Shown here: positions 26,840-34,730 of the stretch, piece by piece
Layout: every line of letters begins with the position of its first letter
Numbering within the stretch: the stretch's first letter is position 1
NCBI GenBank assembly: GCA_963745975.1
Contig: CAVUZJ010000006.1
Location: 144,380 to 208,379, forward strand
DNA: 64,000 nt
Reading direction: 5' to 3'
From: JAKAWQ01 sp963745975
GTDB taxonomy: Bacteria > Pseudomonadota > Alphaproteobacteria > Acetobacterales > Acetobacteraceae
The notes under the pieces: generated by a model
Told to the model about the DNA's origin: nothing
What the model saw: the letters and a program-made list of their open reading frames with translations, nothing else
The model's database searches: none
Position numbers and translations under genes: made by a program

Positions 26840-29182
26840 CTAAACGCGAAACGCGCGGGCACGCAATCCGGCCTCGATGAGACGGCTTATGTCGGCCGCG
26901 CGCGCCGGCATCTGCAGGTCCCATACGCGGGCGACGTCCGCGAGCGCGTCGGCGACGGCGTTCATGATCGCGGGCGGTGCTGCGCTTGCGGCCGCCTCGC
27001 CGCAGGCCTTGGCGCCGAAGATGTTGGAGGGCGAGGCGAGGCCGTTGTCGATCCACGTGACGCCCGGCACATCGAGCGCACGCGGCAGCGCATAGTCGAG
27101 CAGCGAGGCGGCGAGCGGCTGGCCGGTCGCAGGATCGACGACCGCCTGCTCCATCAGCGCCTGGCCGGTGCCCTGCGCGACGCCGCCCTGGACCTGCCCC
27201 AGCACCGCCGGCGCGTTGACCACCTGGCCGAAATCATCGACGGCGGTGTAGCGCACGAGACGCACCTCGCCGGTTTCCGGATCGATCTCGACTTCGGCGG
27301 CATGGCAGCCATTGGCAGCGCTTCCGTGGCGCAGCACGCCCCACGATTCGCCGTCCAGCGCGCCGGGCGATCGTGCGGCGATCTCGGCGATGCTCGCGGT
27401 CTGGTTCGAGCTCTTGCGCGCGAAGACGCCGCTCTCGAAGAGGATGTCCGCCTTGGGCGCGCCCCATTCGGCGCCGAGCAGCGCGCGCCCGCGGGCGATG
27501 ACGTCGGCGACCGCCTGTTCGATCGCGACCGAGCTGGTGAGCAGCGACTTGGAGCCGCCGGTGCCGCCGCCGCGCGCTACCGCCTCGCTGTCGCCCTGGC
27601 AAACGGTGATGGCGCCGGGGTCGAGCCCGAAGCGTTTCGCCGCATAGAGGGCCATCGGCGCCGCATGGTCCTGCCCGGTCGATTGCGTGCCGATGGTGAC
27701 GCGGAGCGCGCCGCCGGGCCCGAACGCAAGCGCCGCGCTCTCGACCGGAAGTCCGTCCGGCTCGATCATTTTCGCGACCGCCAGCCCGCCGTTCGATTCG
27801 AGATAGTTCGCGAAGCCGAAGCCGCGCAGCAGGCCGCGCCGCGCGCTCGCCGCCCGGCGCGCGGGAAAGCCCGCACGATCGGCGGCGGCGAGGCAGCGAC
27901 GCTGATTGTCGAGGAAGCGGCCGCCTTCGATGGCGAGGCCCGTCACGGCGATCACGGTCGCGGCCTGGCTCTCGGGAAGATTGCGCGCGCGCAGCTCGGC
28001 GCGGTCGATGCCGAGCGCGTGCGCGGCACGGTCGATCAGGCGCTCCAGCACGTAGGTCGCTTCCGGCCGGCCGGCGCCGCGGTACGCATCGACCGGCACG
28101 GTATTGGTGAAGACGCCGCGCACGCCGATCTCGATCGCGCGGAAGCGGTAGGCGCCGGCTTGCACGGGCGCGCCGACGCCGGTTGCGGTGAGCGGCGCAT
28201 ATTGCGAGAGATAGGCGCCGAGATTGACGGTTGCCTGCACGGAAAGGGCAAGAAACCGGCCGCTTCCGTCGAGCGCGAGGGCCGCCTCGGTGCGGTGGTC
28301 GCGGCCCTGCGTGTCGGAAAGGAACGCCTCGGTCCGGGTCGCCGTCCAGCGGACCGGGCGGCCGAGCGCACGGGCGGCGCAGAGCACCATCGCGTGCTCG
28401 GGATAGGCGAAGATTTTCGAGCCGAACCCGCCGCCGACATGGGGTGTGACGACGCGAATTCGCGCCTCGGCAAGGCCGAACGAAGCGGCGAGGATGAGGC
28501 GGACGAAATGCGGCCCTTGCGTGTTGGCGATCAGCGTGAAGCGGCCGCTCGCCGGATCGAAGGCCCCGATCGCGGCACGCGGCTCGATTGCGTTGACGAC
28601 GATACGAGGATTGCGGAGCGTGATGCGGACGACGTGCGCCGCCTCATCGAAGAGGCGCCGGCAAGCTCCGGCATCGCCGAAGCGCCAATCAAAACAGACA
28701 TTGTCCGGCGCGGCGGGCCAGATCGGCACGGGCTGCTTTTCTGCGGAGGGATCGGCGATGGAAGGAAGCGGCTCGTAGTCGATGGCGACGAGGTTTGCGG
28801 CTTCGATCGCCTGATGCAATGTTTCGGCGACGATGAATGCGACGGGATCGCCCACGTGGCGGACGCGGTCGGCGGCAAGGATCGCGCGGTCCGCCTCGGT
28901 GCGCTGGGTGCCGTCGAACGACGTGAGCGCCATGACGCAGCCGAGGGGGCGGACTGTGCCGGCGAGGTCGGCGGCGGTGAGGATGGCGAGGATTCCCGGT
29001 GCGCGCAGTGCCGCCGTGCGATCGATGGCTCGGATGCGTGCGTGGGCGTGGGGCGAGCGCAGGACATAGCCATGCGCCTCGCCTTCGAGCCTCATGTCAT
29101 CGACATAGAGGCCCTCCCCGCGCAGGAACCGATCCTCGTCGCGGGCGAGGGCGCCGAATTCCTTCCCGTGCCGGAATGTCAT
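26840..29182 (-). CDS. Xanthine dehydrogenase family molybdopterin-binding subunit (CoxL form II-like)
   Basis: 780-residue molybdenum hydroxylase large subunit. The N-terminal part (LRGEGLYVDDMRLEGEAHGY) is the usual ald/xan domain. PHVGGGFGSK and AYRGAGRPEA (residues 366-375) are molybdopterin and active-site loops, and ACGEAA near the C-terminus carries the catalytic Glu. True aerobic CO dehydrogenase (form I) has AYxCSFR with a Cu-binding cysteine at this loop. The AYRGAGR here marks form II or another aldehyde/purine-type hydroxylase, so CO oxidation is unlikely. No FAD (CoxM) or Fe-S (CoxS) subunit gene is adjacent, which is unusual. The ATG at 29182 is chosen because upstream sequence lacks family similarity. 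Confidence 0.87.
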   Translation of the reverse strand: MTFRHGKEFGALARDEDRFLRGEGLYVDDMRLEGEAHGYVLRSPHAHARIRAIDRTAALRAPGILAILTAADLAGTVRPLGCVMALTSFDGTQRTEADRAILAADRVRHVGDPVAFIVAETLHQAIEAANLVAIDYEPLPSIADPSAEKQPVPIWPAAPDNVCFDWRFGDAGACRRLFDEAAHVVRITLRNPRIVVNAIEPRAAIGAFDPASGRFTLIANTQGPHFVRLILAASFGLAEARIRVVTPHVGGGFGSKIFAYPEHAMVLCAARALGRPVRWTATRTEAFLSDTQGRDHRTEAALALDGSGRFLALSVQATVNLGAYLSQYAPLTATGVGAPVQAGAYRFRAIEIGVRGVFTNTVPVDAYRGAGRPEATYVLERLIDRAAHALGIDRAELRARNLPESQAATVIAVTGLAIEGGRFLDNQRRCLAAADRAGFPARRAASARRGLLRGFGFANYLESNGGLAVAKMIEPDGLPVESAALAFGPGGALRVTIGTQSTGQDHAAPMALYAAKRFGLDPGAITVCQGDSEAVARGGGTGGSKSLLTSSVAIEQAVADVIARGRALLGAEWGAPKADILFESGVFARKSSNQTASIAEIAARSPGALDGESWGVLRHGSAANGCHAAEVEIDPETGEVRLVRYTAVDDFGQVVNAPAVLGQVQGGVAQGTGQALMEQAVVDPATGQPLAASLLDYALPRALDVPGVTWIDNGLASPSNIFGAKACGEAAASAAPPAIMNAVADALADVARVWDLQMPARAADISRLIEAGLRARAFRV

Positions 29183-29222
29183 CCGCGGATCCCGCCTCGC
29201 TTGGCGGCCCGCGGCGGCGGCA

Positions 29223-29708
29223 TCAAACGCTGTTTTCGACGGCGAGGATCTTAAGGGGGCGGGTCTCGCCGGCGATCGGCGCATCGGCCGTGTCGCCCGC
29301 GCCGTTGCCAATGAGGGCGGCGGCGGTGGGGGCGCGCCAGCTGACGCGGCCGGAAGGGGGATCGCTCTCGTCCTCGCCCACGATTTCGAGGCTGACCTCG
29401 CCGCGGCCGGGCCAGGCGAGCCTTACGCGCGAGCCGAAGCCCACCTCGTCCGGATCGGCGGGCGGGGCGGTGAGCTGGGCCGTGGCGCGGCGGCTGGTCC
29501 AGTAGCGCAGCCGGCGCCGGAGCTCGGCGGCCTCGGCCAGCTCCTCATGGGGCGTCCGGGCGAGCCGCTCCTCGAAATCGGCCACGGCCGCCTCGATCAA
29601 GGCAAGGCCGCGCCGGGTGACCGGGTTGGGCGGCGGCGGCAGGGGAATGTCGCCCAGCGGCTCGGGCGGGGTCTCGGCGTCGGGTTCGCGGACAAAGGCT
29701 CGACTCAC
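29223..29708 (-). CDS. GreA/GreB family elongation factor-like protein
   Basis: 161-residue protein. The C-terminal half (about residues 88-157) matches the Gre C-terminal FKBP-like domain: VGFGSRVRLAW, EIVGEDESDP, SWRAPTAAALIGNGAGD. The N-terminal half predicts a shortened coiled coil (about residues 30-75). Gre factors insert a coiled coil into the RNA polymerase secondary channel to rescue backtracked complexes. The Pro-rich first 30 residues and the shortened coil suggest a Gre paralog and not the housekeeping GreA. The start is GTG at 29706-29708 with GGGAGGA six bases upstream. Confidence 0.8.
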   Translation of the reverse strand: MSRAFVREPDAETPPEPLGDIPLPPPPNPVTRRGLALIEAAVADFEERLARTPHEELAEAAELRRRLRYWTSRRATAQLTAPPADPDEVGFGSRVRLAWPGRGEVSLEIVGEDESDPPSGRVSWRAPTAAALIGNGAGDTADAPIAGETRPLKILAVENSV

Positions 29709-29813
29709 GGCAAATCCTCCCGATGGCTTCAGGCGGCCGAGTCTTCTTTAATTGGAACTGCAAGGCAGCATTGCAAGAAGTTGAGAGCAGGGGAAAAGGC
29801 CGGCTCGGGGCCC

Positions 29814-30317
29814 TCAGCCCTCGCCTAAGAGGGCGATCAGGCCGGCGAGCAGCTTTGCCGGCGTGGGCGGGCAGCCGGGGATGACGAGATCGACCGGGAG
29901 AACGGCGGAGACCGCGCCGAGGCAGGCGGGGCTTCGCACGAAGACGCCGCAGCCGGCGGCGCAATCGCCGGCGGCGACGACCCATTTGGGCGCCGGCGTT
30001 GCCGCGTAGGTGCGGAGCAGCGCCTCGTGCATGTTGCGCGTCACCGGGCCGGTGACGAGCAGGACATCGGCGTGGCGCGGCGAGGCGACGAAGGAGAGGC
30101 CGAAGCGTTCGAGATCGTAGAACGGGTTGGCGAGCGCGTTGATCTCGAGCTCGCAGCCGTTGCAGGAGCCGGCATCGACTTCGCGGATGGCGAGGCTGCG
30201 GCCGAGGCGGCGGCGGGCGGCGCGCTCGAGCTTCTTGGCGAGCTCGGCAAACTCGGGATCGGTGGGGAGGGCTTCGGTGAGGGGCTGGCGGAGGCCTTCG
30301 AGGAGAGTGCGCAGCAT
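29814..30317 (-). CDS. NuoB/HyfI-like [4Fe-4S] small subunit of hydrogenase-4-like (Ehr) complex
   Basis: 167-residue homolog of HyfI/HycG and NuoB, the subunit carrying the [4Fe-4S] cluster next to the quinone or NiFe site. Ligand cysteines are retained: Cys52 and Cys55 (SCNGCELEINAL), Cys119 (AAGDCAAGCG) and Cys149 (VIPGCPPTPAKLL). It is the last gene of the membrane complex operon, three bases after the large subunit. Because the cluster is intact while the large subunit lacks the NiFe ligands, electron transfer may still occur, but to something other than hydrogen. Confidence 0.87.
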   Translation of the reverse strand: MLRTLLEGLRQPLTEALPTDPEFAELAKKLERAARRRLGRSLAIREVDAGSCNGCELEINALANPFYDLERFGLSFVASPRHADVLLVTGPVTRNMHEALLRTYAATPAPKWVVAAGDCAAGCGVFVRSPACLGAVSAVLPVDLVIPGCPPTPAKLLAGLIALLGEG

Positions 30318-30320
30318 GGC

Positions 30321-31691
30321 TCAGAGATCGTGGCCCGCGTAGGAGCAGTTGAAGGATTTGTTGCAGAGGGGAAAGTCGGCGACGATGTTGCCCTCGATCG
30401 CCGCCTCGAGCAGCGGCCACTGGAACCAGGAGGGATCGCGCGCATGGCAGCGCGCGATGCGGCCGGCGGCGAGACGGACATGGACGAAGATGTCGCCGCG
30501 GAATCCCTCGACCAACGCGAAGCCTTCGCCCGAACCTTCGGGAATTGGAGCAAAGAGGGTTCCGGAGGGAAGGTTGTCGAGAATCTGCGTGACGAGGCCG
30601 AGGCTTTCCGTGATCTCGGCGGCGCGGACGCGAAGCCGCGCATCGACGTCGCCCTCGCTGCGGACGGGGATTGCGAAGACGAGCGCATCATAGGGAGCGT
30701 AGAGGCGGCGAGCGTCGAAGTCGCGACCGGAGGCGCGGCCGATGAAGCCGCCGGCCGCCCAGAGCTTCGCGAGCTCGGGGCGGAGGGTGCCGGTGCCGAC
30801 GGTGCGGTCCTGGAGCGAGGCGGTTCGGTCATAGAGGGAGAGAAGCCGGGGAAATTTTTCGCCGATCTCGGTGATGAGGCCGCGAAGATGGGCGATGCCG
30901 CCTGAGGAAAGATCGGCGGTGACGCCGCTCGGGACGATGCGGTCCATCATCAGCCGATGGCCGAAGCAGAAGAAGCCGGCGCGGAGCACGCGCTCGCGGA
31001 GAATGGCGCAATGGGCGAGCATCAGGGCGAAGGCGGCGTCGTTGCAAATGGCGCCGACATCGCCGAGATGGTTGGCGAGCCGCTCGAGCTCCGCCATCAG
31101 CGCGCGGAGCCAGACCGCGCGCGGCGGCGGCTCCACGCCGAGTGCCGCTTCGACCGCGCGGGCGAAGGCGAGCGCGTAGGCAACCGTGCTGTCCCCCGAG
31201 ATGCGCGCGGCGATGGGCGCGGCTTCGGCCGGGGTTTTCCCCTGCATGAGCGCCTCGACGCCGCGATGGACGTAGCCGAGGCGTTCCTCGAGGCGAACGA
31301 TCGTCTCGCCCGAGCAGGTGAAGCGGAAATGCCCGGGCTCGATGATGCCGGCATGCACGGGGCCGACCGGGATCTGGTGCAGATGCTCGCCTTCGGCGGG
31401 AAGGAACGGATAGGCGGTCGCTTTATCGCCGTGGAGGAGCCAGGGGCGCGTGTCGGGCAGGCCCTCGGGGACGAGCGCGGAGGATTCGGCGAGCGCTCGC
31501 TCGAGCCGGAGTGCGGGCGGATGGAGCCGGCCGATCGAGGGAAAGCGTCCCTCGGGCGCCGGATCGTCGATGATCTCGATCGTTGTGCCGGCGAGGATCG
31601 CGAGCCGTGCGGTGCCCTCGTCCGCCCAGAGCGAGAGCAGGGAAGCCTGGCCGGCGGCGAGCTTTCCGCCGGCTTCGCGCCAGGTGGTCAT
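30321..31691 (-). CDS. HyfG/NuoCD-like large subunit lacking NiFe cysteine ligands (Ehr complex)
   Basis: 456-residue fusion of a 30-kDa (NuoC-like) N-terminal domain and a 49-kDa/hydrogenase large-subunit domain, as in HyfG/HycE. The segment that in group 4 hydrogenases holds the first CxxC (RxCGxC) reads RISGDSTVAYALAFA here (residues 163-177), without cysteine. The C-terminal DPCxxC is replaced by PLCNKSFNCSYAGHDL (to residue 456). NiFe binding is therefore not expected. This matches the energy-converting hydrogenase-related (Ehr) group, whose reaction is unknown. The ATG overlaps the HyfF-like stop by four bases. Confidence 0.87.
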   Translation of the reverse strand: MTTWREAGGKLAAGQASLLSLWADEGTARLAILAGTTIEIIDDPAPEGRFPSIGRLHPPALRLERALAESSALVPEGLPDTRPWLLHGDKATAYPFLPAEGEHLHQIPVGPVHAGIIEPGHFRFTCSGETIVRLEERLGYVHRGVEALMQGKTPAEAAPIAARISGDSTVAYALAFARAVEAALGVEPPPRAVWLRALMAELERLANHLGDVGAICNDAAFALMLAHCAILRERVLRAGFFCFGHRLMMDRIVPSGVTADLSSGGIAHLRGLITEIGEKFPRLLSLYDRTASLQDRTVGTGTLRPELAKLWAAGGFIGRASGRDFDARRLYAPYDALVFAIPVRSEGDVDARLRVRAAEITESLGLVTQILDNLPSGTLFAPIPEGSGEGFALVEGFRGDIFVHVRLAAGRIARCHARDPSWFQWPLLEAAIEGNIVADFPLCNKSFNCSYAGHDL

Positions 31692-33121
31692 CCGAGCAGC
31701 AAGGCGGCGTGGCGGAACCAGGCGACCAGCGGCGGCGGCAGCCAGAGCCCGGCGAGGAGGACGAGGGCGAGATGGGCGAAGATGGGGACGCTCGTCGCGC
31801 GCACCGGAACGACAGGCCCGCGCACAGGGCCGAAGGCGAGGCCGCCCAGGCGGAGAAGCAGCGCGCCGAAGGCGACCAGCAGGCCGAGCACGAGGAGGGC
31901 GGCGAGGATCGGGGCGTGGGAGAAGCTCGAGCTCACGATGAGGAATTCGCTCGTGAAGATGCCGAAGGGCGGCAGGCCCGCGATGGCGACGACGCCGGCG
32001 ACGAGCGTCCAGCCGAGGAGAGGATGGGATTCGGTGAGGCCGCCCATTTCGGCGATGCGCTGGGTTCCCTTCACCTGCGCGACGTGGCCGACCGAGAAGA
32101 AGATCGCGGACTTGGTGAGGCTGTGCATGGTCATTTGCAACAGGCCGGCGAGATTGCCGAGCGGGCCGGCCATGCCGAAGGCGAAGACGATGATGCCCAT
32201 TTGCTCGATCGAGGAGTAGGCGAAGAGGCGCTTGATGTCGCGGCGGCGGTAGAGCATGAGCGCGGCGAGCAGCGTCGAGACGAGGCCCAACGCGATCATC
32301 AGGGGCCCGGGCGCGATCGCGCCCGGACAGGCGGCGAGCAGGATCTTGAAGCGCAGCAGCGCATAGAGCGCGACATTAAGAAGGAGGCCCGAGAGCACGG
32401 CCGAGATCGGCGTCGGGCCCTCGGCATGCGCGTCCGGCAGCCAGGCGTGCATCGGCACGAGCCCGACCTTGGTGCCGTAACCGAGCAGGAGGAAGACGAA
32501 AGCGGTGTCGAGCAGGGCCGGATCGAAATCCTTCGCGTGCGCGAGGAGGTCGGTCCAGATCATTCCCCCGCTTCCCTCCCCGATCACCGGCCGCGCGGCG
32601 AGATAGACGAGGATGGTGCCGAAGAGGGCGAGCGCGATGCCGACGCTGCCGAGGATGAAATATTTCCAGGCGGCCTCAATCGCTTCGTGCGTACGGTAGA
32701 TGCCGACCATCATCACGGTGGAGAGAGTGGCAAGCTCGACGGCGACCCACATCAGCCCGATATTGGCCGCAACCAGTGCGAGGTTCATGCCGAAGAGCAT
32801 GATCTGGAACATCGCGTGGTAGAACCGGAGATAGCCCGGCGTGAGCTTTCCTGTTTCGAGCTCGTGGCCGATATAACCCGCGCTGAAAACGCTGGTGGTG
32901 AAGCCGACGAAGGTGTTGAGCACGATGAAAACGACGTTGAGATCGTCGATCAGGAAGAGCGGGCCGGGCGCGGGACGGTGGAACAGGAAGACGAGCGAGC
33001 CCGCGAAGGCGACGAGGCTTGCGGCGACGTTGATGCGCGCGGTGACGCGATAGTCGGCGATCAGGGCGAGGAGGAAGGCGGCGGCGAGAGGCACCGCGAG
33101 CACGGCGGCAAGCGGGATCAT
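31688..33121 (-). CDS. HyfF-like proton/cation-translocating membrane subunit
   Basis: 477-residue antiporter-like subunit (NuoL/M/N fold, about 14 helices). The helix-5 glutamate lies in LMWVAVELATLSTVMMVG, the helix-7 lysine in LGYGTKVGLVPMHAWLPDAHAE, and TKSAIFFSVGHV holds the lysine further on. These charged residues form the proton path in complex I relatives. Four-base ATGA overlaps link it to the genes on both sides. Confidence 0.9.
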   Translation of the reverse strand: MIPLAAVLAVPLAAAFLLALIADYRVTARINVAASLVAFAGSLVFLFHRPAPGPLFLIDDLNVVFIVLNTFVGFTTSVFSAGYIGHELETGKLTPGYLRFYHAMFQIMLFGMNLALVAANIGLMWVAVELATLSTVMMVGIYRTHEAIEAAWKYFILGSVGIALALFGTILVYLAARPVIGEGSGGMIWTDLLAHAKDFDPALLDTAFVFLLLGYGTKVGLVPMHAWLPDAHAEGPTPISAVLSGLLLNVALYALLRFKILLAACPGAIAPGPLMIALGLVSTLLAALMLYRRRDIKRLFAYSSIEQMGIIVFAFGMAGPLGNLAGLLQMTMHSLTKSAIFFSVGHVAQVKGTQRIAEMGGLTESHPLLGWTLVAGVVAIAGLPPFGIFTSEFLIVSSSFSHAPILAALLVLGLLVAFGALLLRLGGLAFGPVRGPVVPVRATSVPIFAHLALVLLAGLWLPPPLVAWFRHAALLLG

Positions 33122-33792
33122 TGTCGTTCTCCGCGAAAGGCTTCGAGGGCGGAAAGATCGACCGTGTCGAACCGCTCACGGATGCGGAAGAGGAAGATGC
33201 CGATGACGATGAAGGCGATCAGCACCGAGAAGGCGACGCTGAGCTCGACCACGAGCGGCATGCCGCGCGCGCCGGCGGCGGCGAGGTCGATGCCGTTCTC
33301 GAGCGAGAGGAAGCCCGCGACCTGGCCGACCGCGTTGCGCCGCGTGACCATGATGAGAAGGCCGATCAGCACGACGGAGAGCGCGAGCGCGATGTCCTGG
33401 CGGGAGACCGGGTCGGCATGCGCGGTGATCGGCAGCATGACGCGAAGCGAGAGGGCGACGAGCGCCATGCCGGCGAGCATGGTGGGGCCGATGCCGCCCA
33501 CGGTCTCGACATTGCGATGGATGCCGAGCCGCTCGACGATGCGGTCGAGCGCGCCCGGGATGACGAGCGCCTTGACCGAGAGCGCGATCACCGCGGAGAC
33601 GTAGAGGGCGGGTGCGGCCTGGATGTGCGCCTGCCAGGCAACCGCGAGGGCGAGGATGAAGCCGTGCAGGCGGAGCACATTGATGAGCGCGGTGAGCCGG
33701 TCCTGGTAGAGCAGGAGGAAGCTCGCCAGGACCATGAAGCCCGCGAGCATGTGTGCGATGTCGAAGCCGAGCCCCATCGTCCCAAGCCCCAT
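33118..33792 (-). CDS. HyfE-like membrane subunit
   Basis: 224-residue, about seven-helix protein similar to HyfE, the small membrane subunit of hydrogenase-4 (a NuoK-like C-terminal part with SLENGIDLAAAG). The ATG at 33792 is preferred over a TTG two codons upstream that overlaps the HyfC-like stop, and over an ATG at 33777. It overlaps the HyfF-like gene by four bases. Confidence 0.85.
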   Translation of the reverse strand: MGLGTMGLGFDIAHMLAGFMVLASFLLLYQDRLTALINVLRLHGFILALAVAWQAHIQAAPALYVSAVIALSVKALVIPGALDRIVERLGIHRNVETVGGIGPTMLAGMALVALSLRVMLPITAHADPVSRQDIALALSVVLIGLLIMVTRRNAVGQVAGFLSLENGIDLAAAGARGMPLVVELSVAFSVLIAFIVIGIFLFRIRERFDTVDLSALEAFRGERQ

Positions 33793-33794
33793 TA

Positions 33795-34730
33795 TCAAAG
33801 CCCCCGCGAGACATAGAGGAGAAGCGTGCCGAGCAGCCCGAGCATGAGGCCGGCTCCAAGCAGCTCGGGCACGCGAAAAACGCGCATCTTGGCAATCGAG
33901 ACCTCGAAGATTCCGAGCAGGATGGCGGCGACGCCGAGCTTCGCCGCGTAGGCGAAGAGCCCGACGAGGGGGCCCGGCCCGTCGAGGCCGAACGGGAAAA
34001 AGATGCAGGCGATGATCGAGAGCGTGAGCAGGAGCTTGAGCGCAGCGGCGAGCTCGATCATCGCGAGATGCCGGCCCGAATATTCGAGCACCATCGCCTC
34101 GTGCACCATGGTGAGCTCGAGATGCGTCGCGGGATTGTCCACCGGGATGCGCCCATTTTCGGCCAAGGCGACGATGCCGAGGGCGACGAGGGCAAGCGCG
34201 AAGGAGACGCGAAGGCCGGCCGCGGGGGAGAGCATGAAGGCGGCGATCGAGGAAAGCTCGGTCGAGCCCGCGGCGATGGCGAGCGTGACGACGATCATCA
34301 GCATCGCCGGCTCCGCGAGCGAGGCGAACATCACCTCGCGGCTCGCGCCGATGCCGCCGAAGCTGGTGCCGATATCGAGCCCGGCGAGAGCGAGCAGGAA
34401 GCGCGCGGCGCCGAGAAGGGCGGTGATGACGATGAGGTCGCCGAGCGGGGCGAAGGCGAGATGGGTGGAGAAGGTGGGGACGACGGAGGCGGCAGCCCAG
34501 GTGAGTGCGAGGATGAGATAGGGCGCCGTGCGGAAAAGCCAGGAGGCGTTCTCGGCGAGCACGACCTCCTTGGCGAGCAGGCGGGCGATCTGGCGGTAGG
34601 GCTGGATGAGCGGCGGGCCCTCTCGGAGCTGCAGCCGCGCCTTGACGGCGCGCACGATGCCGACGAGGCCGGGAGCGGCGAGAAGGACGAGGGCCATCTG
34701 CAGCGCCTCGATCGCGATGGCGCCGATCAT
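33795..34730 (-). CDS. HyfC/NuoH-like membrane subunit
   Basis: 311-residue NuoH/HycD/HyfC homolog with about eight helices. Visible family segments are PPLIQPYRQIARLLAKE in the first loop and the acidic loop ENGRIPVDNPATHLELTMVH, which lines the quinone or substrate chamber in complex I. It overlaps the HyfB-like gene by four bases (34727-34730). It anchors the peripheral HyfG/HyfI arm to the membrane arm. Confidence 0.9.
   Translation of the reverse strand: MIGAIAIEALQMALVLLAAPGLVGIVRAVKARLQLREGPPLIQPYRQIARLLAKEVVLAENASWLFRTAPYLILALTWAAASVVPTFSTHLAFAPLGDLIVITALLGAARFLLALAGLDIGTSFGGIGASREVMFASLAEPAMLMIVVTLAIAAGSTELSSIAAFMLSPAAGLRVSFALALVALGIVALAENGRIPVDNPATHLELTMVHEAMVLEYSGRHLAMIELAAALKLLLTLSIIACIFFPFGLDGPGPLVGLFAYAAKLGVAAILLGIFEVSIAKMRVFRVPELLGAGLMLGLLGTLLLYVSRGL

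Noticed and set aside
26840..29182. Aerobic carbon monoxide dehydrogenase large subunit
   Set aside because: The active-site loop is AYRGAGR and not AYxCSFR, and the medium and small subunits are absent.
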